The notes under the pieces are model-generated. The model ran no database searches and was not told the DNA's origin. It worked only from the letters and a program-made list of their open reading frames with translations. Shown here in pieces: positions 8,668 through 16,825 of a stretch of 64,000 nt of DNA (within the stretch, counting starts at the first letter, position 1; the number at the start of each line of letters is the position of its first letter). Source of the stretch: MFD01213-c1 sp963704405 (GTDB lineage Bacteria > Planctomycetota > Phycisphaerae > Tepidisphaerales > Tepidisphaeraceae); contig OY969903.1 in the NCBI GenBank assembly GCA_963704405.1, positions 4,774,001-4,838,000 on the forward strand, read 5' to 3'. Made by a program: the position numbers and the translations under genes.

Positions 8668-9255
8668 AGTATCCTCCGTGATACCGGGCCACCGAAGTGG
8701 GCCGAAAAAAAGCGTCGCTGGATGTCCGTATCCAGCACTACTGATTGTCCGGTGATCGCGGGGCCGAACGTTTCCCGTCGGTTTGTCCGCAAGGACCGGC
8801 TGGTGATTAGAAGAAAACGACTGATGAGAGAACCGAACCGGCGCTCCGCCCGGCACGAGGGATTTGCGTCTCAAGAAGCGTTAAAGGTGGGAAACCTCCT
8901 TGTTTAATCGTTTCACAGCGGCCGAATCCGTTCGGCCGCCAATGGCTCATGAGAGAGCCACTTCATGTCCGGTGTTGTTCGGATGAATAAAGGCGCAGAC
9001 TTGAGCGTTCAGGGGGCAAAATGTGCGCCGGGCAGATTGGCCGATAATAAAGGCTGGAGCAAATGGGCGGGGGTTGGGACAGAGGAGGCGCAGGATCGGC
9101 GCGGGAGAGATTTGAGATTTGGAAATTTGAGATTTTGGATTGGGCCGGTGGGATTTCATGGCCGCTGAAGCGACCATGTCTTCTGGGGAGCGTTGGGGAA
9201 CTTTCTTTTCCGGGGCGTGCGCCGGGCGTAAACTGGAGCTTTAACTGGAGACCCG
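8668..9255. other. Long flagellin leader / divergent regulatory region with two hairpins
   Basis: This 588-base gap separates flagellin (minus) from fumC (plus). Near 8918-8940 lies a perfect nine-base stem GCGGCCGAA / TTCGGCCGC, and directly beside it GGCTC / GAGCC (about 8943-8958). Both would sit in the 5' part of a flagellin transcript. Around 9110-9140 short AT-rich units based on GAGATTTG and GGAAATTTG recur. I find no clear sigma-28 or sigma-54 promoter. Confidence 0.5.
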
Positions 9256-10677
9256 ATGTCAGCGACACGTATCGAGCGCGATTCCATGGGGGAGATGAAA
9301 GTGCCCGCCGATTCTTATTATGGGGCGTCTACCGCACGGGCGGTTGAAAACTTTCCGATTTCGGGTCTGCGGTTTCAAAGGCAATTCATTGCTGCGCAGG
9401 GTCTTATCAAATGGGCATGTGCGGATGTGAACCATGCGCTGGGGCTTTTGGATGCGAAGCGAAAAGACCTTATCCAGCAGGCGGCGCAGGAGGTGATTGA
9501 GGGGAAGCTCGACGCGGAGTTTGTGGTTGACGTTTTCCAGACGGGCAGCGGCACAAGTACGAACATGAATGCAAATGAGGTGATCGCAAGCCGCGCTAAT
9601 GAAATTGCGACCGGTCGGCGTGGGGGAAAAGACCCGGTTCATCCTAATGATCACGTCAACATGGAGCAGAGCTCCAACGACACCATCCCTGCCGCCATTC
9701 ATATTAGCGCAGCGGCAGCGATGAAGGAATCGCTGGCGCCGGCGCTGCAACATCTGCAGCGGTCGCTGGAATCTAAAGCGAAAGAGTTTGATGAGATTGT
9801 CAAAATCGGGCGTACGCACCTTCAGGATGCGACACCGGTCCGGGTGGGGCAGGTGCTGGGGGGTTATGCAGCTCAGGCGAGGCTCTCAGTCACTCGATCG
9901 CAGAAAGCGATCCGCGCGCTGCGGGAACTTCCGCTGGGAGGCACCGCGGTGGGGACGGGGATCAATTCGCATCCCGATTTCGCCAAGCAGGCGATTGCGG
10001 TTATCGCAACCAAGACGGGGATTGAATTTGTGGAAGCGGAGAACCATTTCGAGGCACAGGCCGCCAAGGACGGCGTGGTGGAAGCCAGCGGTTTTGTCCG
10101 CACAATCGCCGTCAGCATGACCAAAATCGCGAACGATATCCGGTTTCTGGCAAGCGGCCCGCGATGCGGGATCGGCGAACTTTCGATCCCCGCCACGCAG
10201 CCGGGGAGCAGCATTATGCCGGGCAAGGTGAATCCCGTCATGAGCGAGATGTTATTGCAGGTTGCGGCGCAGGTGGTCGGGAATGATGCGACGATTGCGT
10301 GGTGCGGGGCGTTGGGGAGCACATTTGAGTTGAACGTGATGATGCCGGTGATGGCGTATAACCTGCTGGAATCGATCGAACTGCTGGCACAGGCCACCCG
10401 CGTTTTTGCGGATCGGTGCATCGCGGGACTGGAAGTTAACCGCGAACGGTGTGAAAGCCTGGTTGAGCAAAGCCTGGCGATGTGCACGAGCCTTGCGCCG
10501 ATTATTGGATATGACAAGGCCGGGGAGATCGCGAAAGAAAGCCTGAAAACCGGCAAGACCGTGCGGCAGGTAGCAATCGAACGAAAGGTTTTGAGTGAAA
10601 CGGAGCTTACCCGGGCACTGGATGCTAAACGGATGACGACACCGCAGGCGGATATGATTGGGAGTGGAGGGGGATGA
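9256..10677 (+). CDS. fumC: Fumarate hydratase, class II
   Basis: Oxygen-stable, iron-independent fumarase of the aspartase/fumarase superfamily, converting fumarate to L-malate in the citric acid cycle. The 473-residue length is typical. The superfamily signature GSSIMPGKVNP lies at 317-327 and includes the active-site loop. GSGTSTNMNANEV and the IGRTHLQDATP motif with its conserved His complete the three signature regions of the tetramer. It lies alone, divergent from flagellin. A class I fumarase at 13374-14981 performs the same reaction, so the cell has both an oxygen-stable and an oxygen-labile enzyme. Confidence 0.96.
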   Translation: MSATRIERDSMGEMKVPADSYYGASTARAVENFPISGLRFQRQFIAAQGLIKWACADVNHALGLLDAKRKDLIQQAAQEVIEGKLDAEFVVDVFQTGSGTSTNMNANEVIASRANEIATGRRGGKDPVHPNDHVNMEQSSNDTIPAAIHISAAAAMKESLAPALQHLQRSLESKAKEFDEIVKIGRTHLQDATPVRVGQVLGGYAAQARLSVTRSQKAIRALRELPLGGTAVGTGINSHPDFAKQAIAVIATKTGIEFVEAENHFEAQAAKDGVVEASGFVRTIAVSMTKIANDIRFLASGPRCGIGELSIPATQPGSSIMPGKVNPVMSEMLLQVAAQVVGNDATIAWCGALGSTFELNVMMPVMAYNLLESIELLAQATRVFADRCIAGLEVNRERCESLVEQSLAMCTSLAPIIGYDKAGEIAKESLKTGKTVRQVAIERKVLSETELTRALDAKRMTTPQADMIGSGGG

Positions 10678-10679
10678 TG

Positions 10680-10760
10680 TGTATTTTCTTTTGTTGATCG
10701 TTGTTTCCTTTATTGATTGTTATTTCCTTTGTTGATCATTTTGTTGTTGCATCTCTTGCT
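10680..10760. repeat. T-rich imperfect tandem repeats
   Basis: Directly after fumC the sequence repeats TTTCCTTTNTTGAT-like units of about 20-22 bases at least three times on a T/G-only background, then runs into a G-run near 10790. It carries no coding signal and could work as a U-rich termination zone for fumC. Confidence 0.5.
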
Positions 10761-10913
10761 TTGATGATTGTTGCTGGTTTTTTGGGGGGGGTTGAATAGA
10801 CGGAAGAGGAGAAGGCGCGGACGCAGGGGCGGCTGCCCCCGCACCCCCGCTGGGAGGATGAGGACGGCTGCGCCGGCGGTTGGGTTGTAGCTGGGGCGGA
10901 ACCGGTTCTTATA

Positions 10914-12065
10914 CGCTTTCCAAAAATCATCTGCGCTCCAGCGTGTAACTTGCTCCACAAACGGTTTTGACTCGTTCGGCGTCGAGACATGTCCTCTGCC
11001 ACGCATCGCAGCCGGCTTGGCGTAATGCGTCGTAGTCCTTGTACGCTCGATTGGACCAGTAATGACTCCGCAGATAGTGCCAGAGATTCTCCATGGGGTT
11101 CAGTTCCGGTGAGTAAGGCGGAAGCGGAATCGCCGTCACGTTCGCCGGCAACTTCAACTCGCTCGACTTGTGGTATCCCGCCCCGTCCCAGATCAGCACG
11201 ACATGAATCTGGGGATCAACCTCCTTGACGAACTGCTCGAAGAACACGTTCATCACCCCGGTGTTGAGATGAGGCGAGAGCAGTCCCACCGTCTGGCCCG
11301 TCGAAGGACAACAGGCGCCCAGCACATATAAATAATCGTACTGCGTTTGCCTCACCGCCCGCGGACGCGATCCCACCGGCGCCCACACCCGCGTCAGCGT
11401 CCCCTGCTGGCCAAAACGCGCTTCATCCTGGAACCAGACCTCGACCTTCTTGTCCGGATGTTCCCGGCGAACACGCTCGATCAGTGCCGGCAACTTTTTT
11501 TAAAGGCCTCCTGCGCCGCCGGATCGGCGCTCTGATGCCGGGGACGGGGCATCAGGTCGTTGTACCCCAGACGATGCAGAATAAAATAGGTCCCCGACAA
11601 CGAACGAACCTTGCCGAACTCTTCATGCAGGATGCGCTGCACGTCCCGCCCACGCAGCGCGCACACGCCATCCTGGGCACGAGGCTCGGCGTCCAGACGC
11701 CGGCAAAACCGTTTCACTTCTTCTTCCACAAGCGGCGGCTTGCGACCCCGGCCCGGAGCATCGCGTAGACCTTCGATTCCCTGGGCGTTGTACCACCGCA
11801 CCCATTCCTGCACCGCACGACGGCTATAACCGATGGACGCCGCCACTTCAGGCGCCGTCTTGCCCTCCATTGCCATTGCCACGCCGAGAAGCCGGATGGT
11901 CAGCAACGGATCATCCTGCTTTCGGGCCTGGTCACGAAGTTGATCGGAAGTATCAAATGCCTTGACACGCATGATGCGACCTCCTTGTCAGGTTCCATCA
12001 TGCCATAATCAAATCAAATGCGCGCCACCAGGGTAGCCGGGCGCGCGTTTATTTTTTGGAAAGCG
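10914..12065 (-). mobile_element. IS630-family insertion sequence, copy 1
   Basis: The 1152-base element is bounded by terminal inverted repeats: CGCTTTCCAAAAAT at the left end, and its complement at the right end with one extra A in the A-run. It is flanked on both sides by TA (10912-10913 and 12066-12067), the target duplication expected for this family. It encodes one transposase in two overlapping frames. Both ends and the catalytic triad are intact, so it may still be active. Confidence 0.9.
10927..11972 (-). CDS. IS630-family transposase, two frames joined by -1 frameshift
   Basis: DDE transposase that moves the surrounding element. The first frame (11972 to 11481, 163 residues) carries a helix-turn-helix domain with a GKTAPEVAASIGYSRRAVQE motif. 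The second (11493 to 10927) carries the catalytic domain with Asp in FQDEARFG, Asp in LIWDGAGYH and Glu in NPMENLWHYL. The frames overlap at a run of seven A on the coding strand (11495-11501). A -1 shift there gives a continuous protein, which is usual programmed frameshifting in IS630 elements. The second frame is left of the first because the gene is on the minus strand. Confidence 0.9.
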
Positions 12066-12100
12066 TATTACTCTCGCCGTGCCACAGGTTCCGCCCCAGC

Positions 12101-12418
12101 GTCCCCACCTCCTGGGCAGGGCACGCCCCCTTGTGTGCGCGGAGATTGGGAGGTTTTTGGGGATTGGGTGGGTATTGGCGTGCTGCGCTGCACACGCTGT
12201 GCGCCGTGCGGCGTGCGATGATGGAAGCGGGAGTGGTGGAATGCGAACGCACGTTGCGTCGAGGCATCGGGCATCAGGCGTTATGTGACCGTGTTATCTC
12301 GTGTGGTGATGACAATGTCGCGGATTGGTTATGCATGTTGGCGCAGCGTGGCGGGCTTTTGGAATGATGGGGAGGGTTTCCTGTTGTGACATTTATGGCG
12401 GCGGCGATCATGCTGCGA
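12101..12418. other. Noncoding stretch right of IS630 copy 1
   Basis: The GC-rich sequence with several short self-complementary stretches (for example GTGCTGCGCTGCACAC near 12178) holds no frame resembling a protein. Its left end belongs to the inverted repeat interrupted by the insertion sequence. Confidence 0.4.
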
Positions 12419-13156
12419 TCATGCCATGAGGGGGCGGAGTTTTTGGACGCATTGGGTCAGGGCGGGGACGGGGTTGGATTCTTCGCCTTCGTATTCGATG
12501 ACGACGGGGCCGCTGAAGTTGGTTTGTTTGAGGGTGGTCATGAATTTTGGGAGGTCAAGATTGCCGGCGCCGATGATGACGTCTTTGGGATTTCGGGCGC
12601 GGTCGTAGATGAAGTCTTTGATGTGGACGCCGCGGAGGCGGTCGTGGAATTTTTCGGCAAATTCGATGGGGTTTTGTTTGGCGTCGATGGCCCAGGCGGT
12701 GTCGAGATAGAGGCCGATGCGGGGTGTGGTTTTGGTGAAGAGGTATTGAAGGATGGTGGGATTTCCGAGCCAGTCATAGCCGCCGTGGTTGTGGATGCCG
12801 AGTTGGAGGTCGAATTCATCGGCGAGTTTTTCGATGTTTTTGAGGCCTTCGAACATGGCCTGGGGCTGGAAGGAAATGCTCATATTTTTTACGCCGGCGG
12901 CATGGCACCATTGGAAGCGGAGGCGGTCCTGGGCGGGGTCACCGGTGAGATATTCGACGCCGATCGCGACAATCTGGATGCCGGATTTTTTGCATTGTTC
13001 GGCGACGGAGGGAGCGGAGGACGGATCGGCGAAGTTGGCGTGGACGCCGCAGATTTCGGTGGCGGTGACGCCGGTGGCTTTGAGCTGGGTAAGAAAGTCG
13101 GGGAGGGACTTGAAGTTGCGGTAGCACCAGCTTTGGATGGCGATGGGTTGGGTCAT
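12419..13156 (-). CDS. Sugar phosphate isomerase/epimerase family protein (TIM barrel)
   Basis: A 245-residue xylose-isomerase-like TIM barrel (AP_endonuc_2 type) of the group containing hydroxypyruvate isomerases, inosose dehydratases and sugar epimerases. Metal-binding positions characteristic of the family are visible as the Glu in VTATEICGVH, the His in LGIHNHGGY, the Asp in YLDTAWAID, the His in RGVHIKDF and the Glu in VVIEYEGEE. There is no signal peptide, so it is likely cytoplasmic. The exact substrate cannot be told from sequence. It stands alone between the insertion sequence and class I fumarase. Confidence 0.82.
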   Translation of the reverse strand: MTQPIAIQSWCYRNFKSLPDFLTQLKATGVTATEICGVHANFADPSSAPSVAEQCKKSGIQIVAIGVEYLTGDPAQDRLRFQWCHAAGVKNMSISFQPQAMFEGLKNIEKLADEFDLQLGIHNHGGYDWLGNPTILQYLFTKTTPRIGLYLDTAWAIDAKQNPIEFAEKFHDRLRGVHIKDFIYDRARNPKDVIIGAGNLDLPKFMTTLKQTNFSGPVVIEYEGEESNPVPALTQCVQKLRPLMA

Positions 13157-13373
13157 GGGGGAGGGTCCAATTCTATGACGGTGGGTTCAATTTGGCCGAG
13201 GTGCCCGGATGGCCCTGAAGCTGCTGAGGGCAGCCCGCCAGCCGATCTTCAAATTCCACGTGCCCTGACAGCCTTTGGCAAAAAGATGCCGGTCTTCAAT
13301 GATGTGATTTTATTATACAAGGTGTGCATAGGACAGTTCTACCGATCTGTCTTCTCGCATACCTGAACGCGAT

Positions 13374-14981
13374 TCAGGTCAGCTCTTCAAAAAAATCATT
13401 TCCCTTATCGTCGACCACGATGAACGCAGGAAAATCGACCACTTCGATTTTGCGGATGGCTTCCATTCCAAGTTCTTCGAAGGCGACGAGCTCTACTTTT
13501 TTGATGCTGCTTTGGGCGAGGATGGCGGCGGGACCGCCGATGCTTCCGAGGTAGAAGCCGGCGTGTTTTTTGCAGGCCTGGGTGACGGCCTTGCTGCGGT
13601 TGCCTTTAGCGATCATGACGAGGCTTGCGCCTTTGGATTGGAAGAGGTCGACGAAGCTATCCATGCGGCCGGCAGTGGTGGGACCGAAGCTGCCGCTGGC
13701 CATGCCCTGGGGCGTTTTGGCAGGGCCGGCGTAATAGATGGGGTAGTCCTTGAAATATTGGGGCATGGGCTGGCCGGAATCGAGGAGCTGCTTGATACGG
13801 GCGTGTGCAGCATCTCTTGCGACTATTAAAGTGCCGGTGATTTCCAGCCTGGTCTTGACCGGAAACCGGGTGAGGACCTGGCGGACCTTGTCCATGCCGA
13901 TCGAAAGGTTGATCTTCACGGGGGGCGCGAGTTTTGGCTGTTCGGCGGGCAGGTATTTTTCGGGATGGAATTCAAGCTGTTCCAGGAAGATTCCGTCACG
14001 GGTGATTTTGCCTTTGATCTGGCGGTCGGCGGAGCAGGACACGCCGATGCCGATCGGGCAGGAGGCGGCGTGGCGGCTCATGCGGATGACGCGGACGTCG
14101 TGGGCGAAATATTTTCCACCAAACTGAGCGCCGATGCGGCTTTCCTGCGCGATTTTGAGGAGGCGCTGTTCCCAATCCATATCGCGGAAGGCGCGGCCGG
14201 AATCGGAACCGGTGGTGGGAAGGTGATCGAGATAGCCGCAACTGGCGAGTTTTACCGTTTTGAGATTGGTTTCGGCGCTGGTGCCGCCGATGACGACAGC
14301 GAGGTGGTACGGGGGGCAGGCGCTGGTTCCGATTTCTTTCAGCTTGGAGCGCACGAATGATTCGAGGTCTTTTTCATTCAGCACAGCGGGGGTGGATTGA
14401 TATAGATAGGCTTTATTGGCGCTACCGCCGCCCTTGGCGATGAAGAGGAATTTGTATTGGTCGCCGGGCTCGGCAAGAAGATCGATCTGGGCGGGGAGAT
14501 TGTTGGCGGTATTTTTTTCCTTGAACATCTCCAGGGGCGCGATCTGAGAATAGCGAAGGTTGCGCTCCTGGTAGGTTTCAAAGATGCCTTTGCTGAGGAA
14601 CTCGGCGTCGTCGCCTTCAGTGAGGACATATTGGCCTTTTTTGCCGAGGACAATGGCGGTGCCGGTGTCCTGGCAACTGGGCAACTGGCCGGCGGCGGCC
14701 ACCACGGCGTTTTGCAGGTGGGTATAGAGAACGAAGCGATCGTTATCGGAGGCCTCGGGGTCGCCGAGCTCTTCACGGAGCTGGCGGAGATGGGCGGAGC
14801 GAAGGAAGAAGGAGACATCAATGAATGCCTGCCTTGCGAGCAGTTGCAGGGCTTGCGGCTCGACTTTAAGAAATGTGCGGCCCGCAAATTCGACGGTGGA
14901 AACGTGGTCTTTGGTTAGCAGGCGATAACTGGTGTCGTCGGAGCCGTATTGGAAAGGAGATTCATAGTTGAACGATGGCAT
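13374..14981 (-). CDS. Fumarate hydratase, class I (4Fe-4S)
   Basis: Iron-sulfur-dependent fumarase of 535 residues, the long single-chain form with the alpha and beta parts fused. Cysteines expected for the 4Fe-4S cluster occur in LPSCQDTGTA, KLASCGYLDH and AASCPIGIGVSC. The C-terminal beta part shows the swivelling-domain signature YYAGPAKTPQGMASGSFGPTTAGRMD. It catalyses the same reaction as the fumC product encoded 2.7 kb away and is oxygen-sensitive in other organisms. It also belongs to the family that includes L(+)-tartrate dehydratase, but the length and motifs fit fumarase. Confidence 0.93.
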   Translation of the reverse strand: MPSFNYESPFQYGSDDTSYRLLTKDHVSTVEFAGRTFLKVEPQALQLLARQAFIDVSFFLRSAHLRQLREELGDPEASDNDRFVLYTHLQNAVVAAAGQLPSCQDTGTAIVLGKKGQYVLTEGDDAEFLSKGIFETYQERNLRYSQIAPLEMFKEKNTANNLPAQIDLLAEPGDQYKFLFIAKGGGSANKAYLYQSTPAVLNEKDLESFVRSKLKEIGTSACPPYHLAVVIGGTSAETNLKTVKLASCGYLDHLPTTGSDSGRAFRDMDWEQRLLKIAQESRIGAQFGGKYFAHDVRVIRMSRHAASCPIGIGVSCSADRQIKGKITRDGIFLEQLEFHPEKYLPAEQPKLAPPVKINLSIGMDKVRQVLTRFPVKTRLEITGTLIVARDAAHARIKQLLDSGQPMPQYFKDYPIYYAGPAKTPQGMASGSFGPTTAGRMDSFVDLFQSKGASLVMIAKGNRSKAVTQACKKHAGFYLGSIGGPAAILAQSSIKKVELVAFEELGMEAIRKIEVVDFPAFIVVDDKGNDFFEELT

Positions 14982-15145
14982 TGCGATTGTCTCTGGAAGA
15001 AAACCTGAAACTTAATTGGATGGAGCGACTACAGATTAACGGGTGGATGGGGGAGAATCCACGAATTGCGGGAGTTGTGATTGCGCGTGGTTTTTGCAAT
15101 ACCATGCTATGGGGAATTGAGGCTGACGATTAAACGAGGTTTGGA

Positions 15146-16657
15146 ATGAATATTCGCGTTTTATCGATGGGGTTATGGTTGGTGCTGGGGACTGCCGCAC
15201 TGGCCCAGACGACAGGGCCGGCGACCGGGCCATCGACGCATCCATCCGGCGAAGCGGAGGGGGACAAGAAGCTTTCGACCACTCATCATGAGATTGTTTG
15301 GAATGGCAAGCCGCTGGCTTACCGGGCGACGGCCGGTGACATGGTGATGAAAGATGAGGCGGGCAAGGCAAAGGCGGACATGTTTTTTGTTTCGTATGAG
15401 ACCGAAGGGGATGTTGATCCGGCAAAGCGGCCGATCACGTTTTTATTTAACGGCGGCCCGGGGGCGGCGGCAGTGTGGCTGCATCTGGGGGCGGCAGGGC
15501 CCAAGTCGATTGAGATGGATGATCATGACCTTCCGGTTGGGCCGCCTTATAAGCTGATTGATAATCAGGCAACGTGGCTGGAGGCGAGCGATCTGGTGTT
15601 TATCGATCCGGTCAGCACGGGGTACAGCAGGCCCGCACCGGGGGAGAAGGCGGAGCAGTTTCATGGGGTCCGGCCTGATGTGGAATCGGTTGGGGATTTT
15701 ATCCGGTTGTATCTGACGAAGAATAAGCGGTGGGCTTCCCCCAAGTATCTGGCGGGGGAAAGTTATGGCACCACGCGGGCAGCGGCACTAAGCGATTTTC
15801 TGGCCGAGCGATATGGGATCGCAACCAATGGGATCGTGCTGGTCTCTTCGGTGCTGGACTTTCAGAGCCTCAGCATGAGCAAGGGGAACGATCTGTCGTT
15901 CCAGCTTTATCTGCCGAGTTTCGCGGCTGTGGCGTGGTATCACAAAAAACTTTCGCCGGCCCTGCAGGCGGATTTGAATAAGACGATCGATCAGGCGCGC
16001 GTTTTTGCGATGGATGAATATGGGCCGGCGCTTCAGAAAGGGGCGGCGCTGCCGGCAGAGAAACGGGCCGAGATCATCAAGCAGTTGGCGGCGTTTACCG
16101 GTTTGCCGGCGGAGGTAATCGATCGCAGCAATTTGCGCATCAATCCTGCGCTGTTTGAAAAGCAATTGCTTGGGGACGGGCGGCAGATCATCGGGAGATT
16201 TGACGGGCGCATCACGGGATTTGATCCGAATGCGATCTCCAACTGGCCGGGGTATGACCCAAGTTTATCACGGTATTTCCCGGCGTATTCCTCTACGTTT
16301 AATGATTACATCCGGCGGGAGCTGAAGTACGAGAATGATCTGCCGTATGAGGTGTTGACGGAAGTGGAGCCGTGGAGCTTCGGGAAGGACGGGTCGGGGT
16401 ATCTGTATGTTGTGGATGACCTTCAATCGGCAATGCTGAAGAATCCGAAGCTGCGCGTCCTGTTTGTCAGCGGATATTTCGATCTGGCTACGCCATTCTT
16501 TGCGGCGGATTATACGATCAACCGGATGGAGCTCAGTCCGGAACTGCGGGCGAATGTTTCGCATGAGTATTTCCCGACGGGGCATATGGTTTATCACAAT
16601 CGGGAGTCGGCGAAGAAGTTGGCGGAGGATGTGGGGAGATTTGTGGAATCGGAGTGA
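15146..16657 (+). CDS. Secreted serine carboxypeptidase, peptidase family S10
   Basis: Alpha/beta-hydrolase carboxypeptidase that releases C-terminal residues from peptides, probably outside the cytoplasm. Residues 1-20 form a signal peptide ending ALA, followed by a Thr/Pro-rich linker to about 45. The oxyanion motif FNGGPGAAA is at 101-109. The catalytic triad is Ser206 in GESYG, Asp446 in SGYFDLATP and His480 in TGHMVYH. The length (503) is usual for bacterial S10 enzymes. GAGG precedes the start. The gene converges on htpG and has no functional neighbour. Confidence 0.92.
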   Translation: MNIRVLSMGLWLVLGTAALAQTTGPATGPSTHPSGEAEGDKKLSTTHHEIVWNGKPLAYRATAGDMVMKDEAGKAKADMFFVSYETEGDVDPAKRPITFLFNGGPGAAAVWLHLGAAGPKSIEMDDHDLPVGPPYKLIDNQATWLEASDLVFIDPVSTGYSRPAPGEKAEQFHGVRPDVESVGDFIRLYLTKNKRWASPKYLAGESYGTTRAAALSDFLAERYGIATNGIVLVSSVLDFQSLSMSKGNDLSFQLYLPSFAAVAWYHKKLSPALQADLNKTIDQARVFAMDEYGPALQKGAALPAEKRAEIIKQLAAFTGLPAEVIDRSNLRINPALFEKQLLGDGRQIIGRFDGRITGFDPNAISNWPGYDPSLSRYFPAYSSTFNDYIRRELKYENDLPYEVLTEVEPWSFGKDGSGYLYVVDDLQSAMLKNPKLRVLFVSGYFDLATPFFAADYTINRMELSPELRANVSHEYFPTGHMVYHNRESAKKLAEDVGRFVESE

Positions 16658-16825
16658 TCTGGAGATTGCGGTTCGACGGAGTCGAGCCACCACTGAATGG
16701 CCGCTGGGTCGCATTTGCCCGTCAACGCACGATTCTCGGGCGGCTGACGGCGGGCCAAGCGCCCACTGGACGAGAGGCACTTTATTAGCCTTGAAAACAT
16801 CTCTCGCAAAATTGTCGGCTTACAT

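Larger units (their letters stand above)
10890..12100. repeat. Inverted repeat split by the IS630 insertion
   Basis: GCTGGGGCGGAACC at 10890-10903 is perfectly complementary to GGTTCCGCCCCAGC at 12087-12100. Further out the two flanks also resemble each other in inverted orientation (GGGGCGGCTGCCC near 10828 and the complement of GGGCAGGGCACGCCCC near 12115). The IS therefore sits in the loop between two inverted copies of an intergenic repeat. Confidence 0.6.

Noticed and set aside
9017..9047. GCCGATAA at 9040-9047 as a sigma-28 promoter
   Set aside because: It points toward fumC and away from flagellin, and the upstream CAAA is 19 bases away, not 15.
12056..12367. 103-residue open frame right of IS630 copy 1
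   Set aside because: It begins inside the insertion sequence end, runs through repeat DNA and has no protein-like features.
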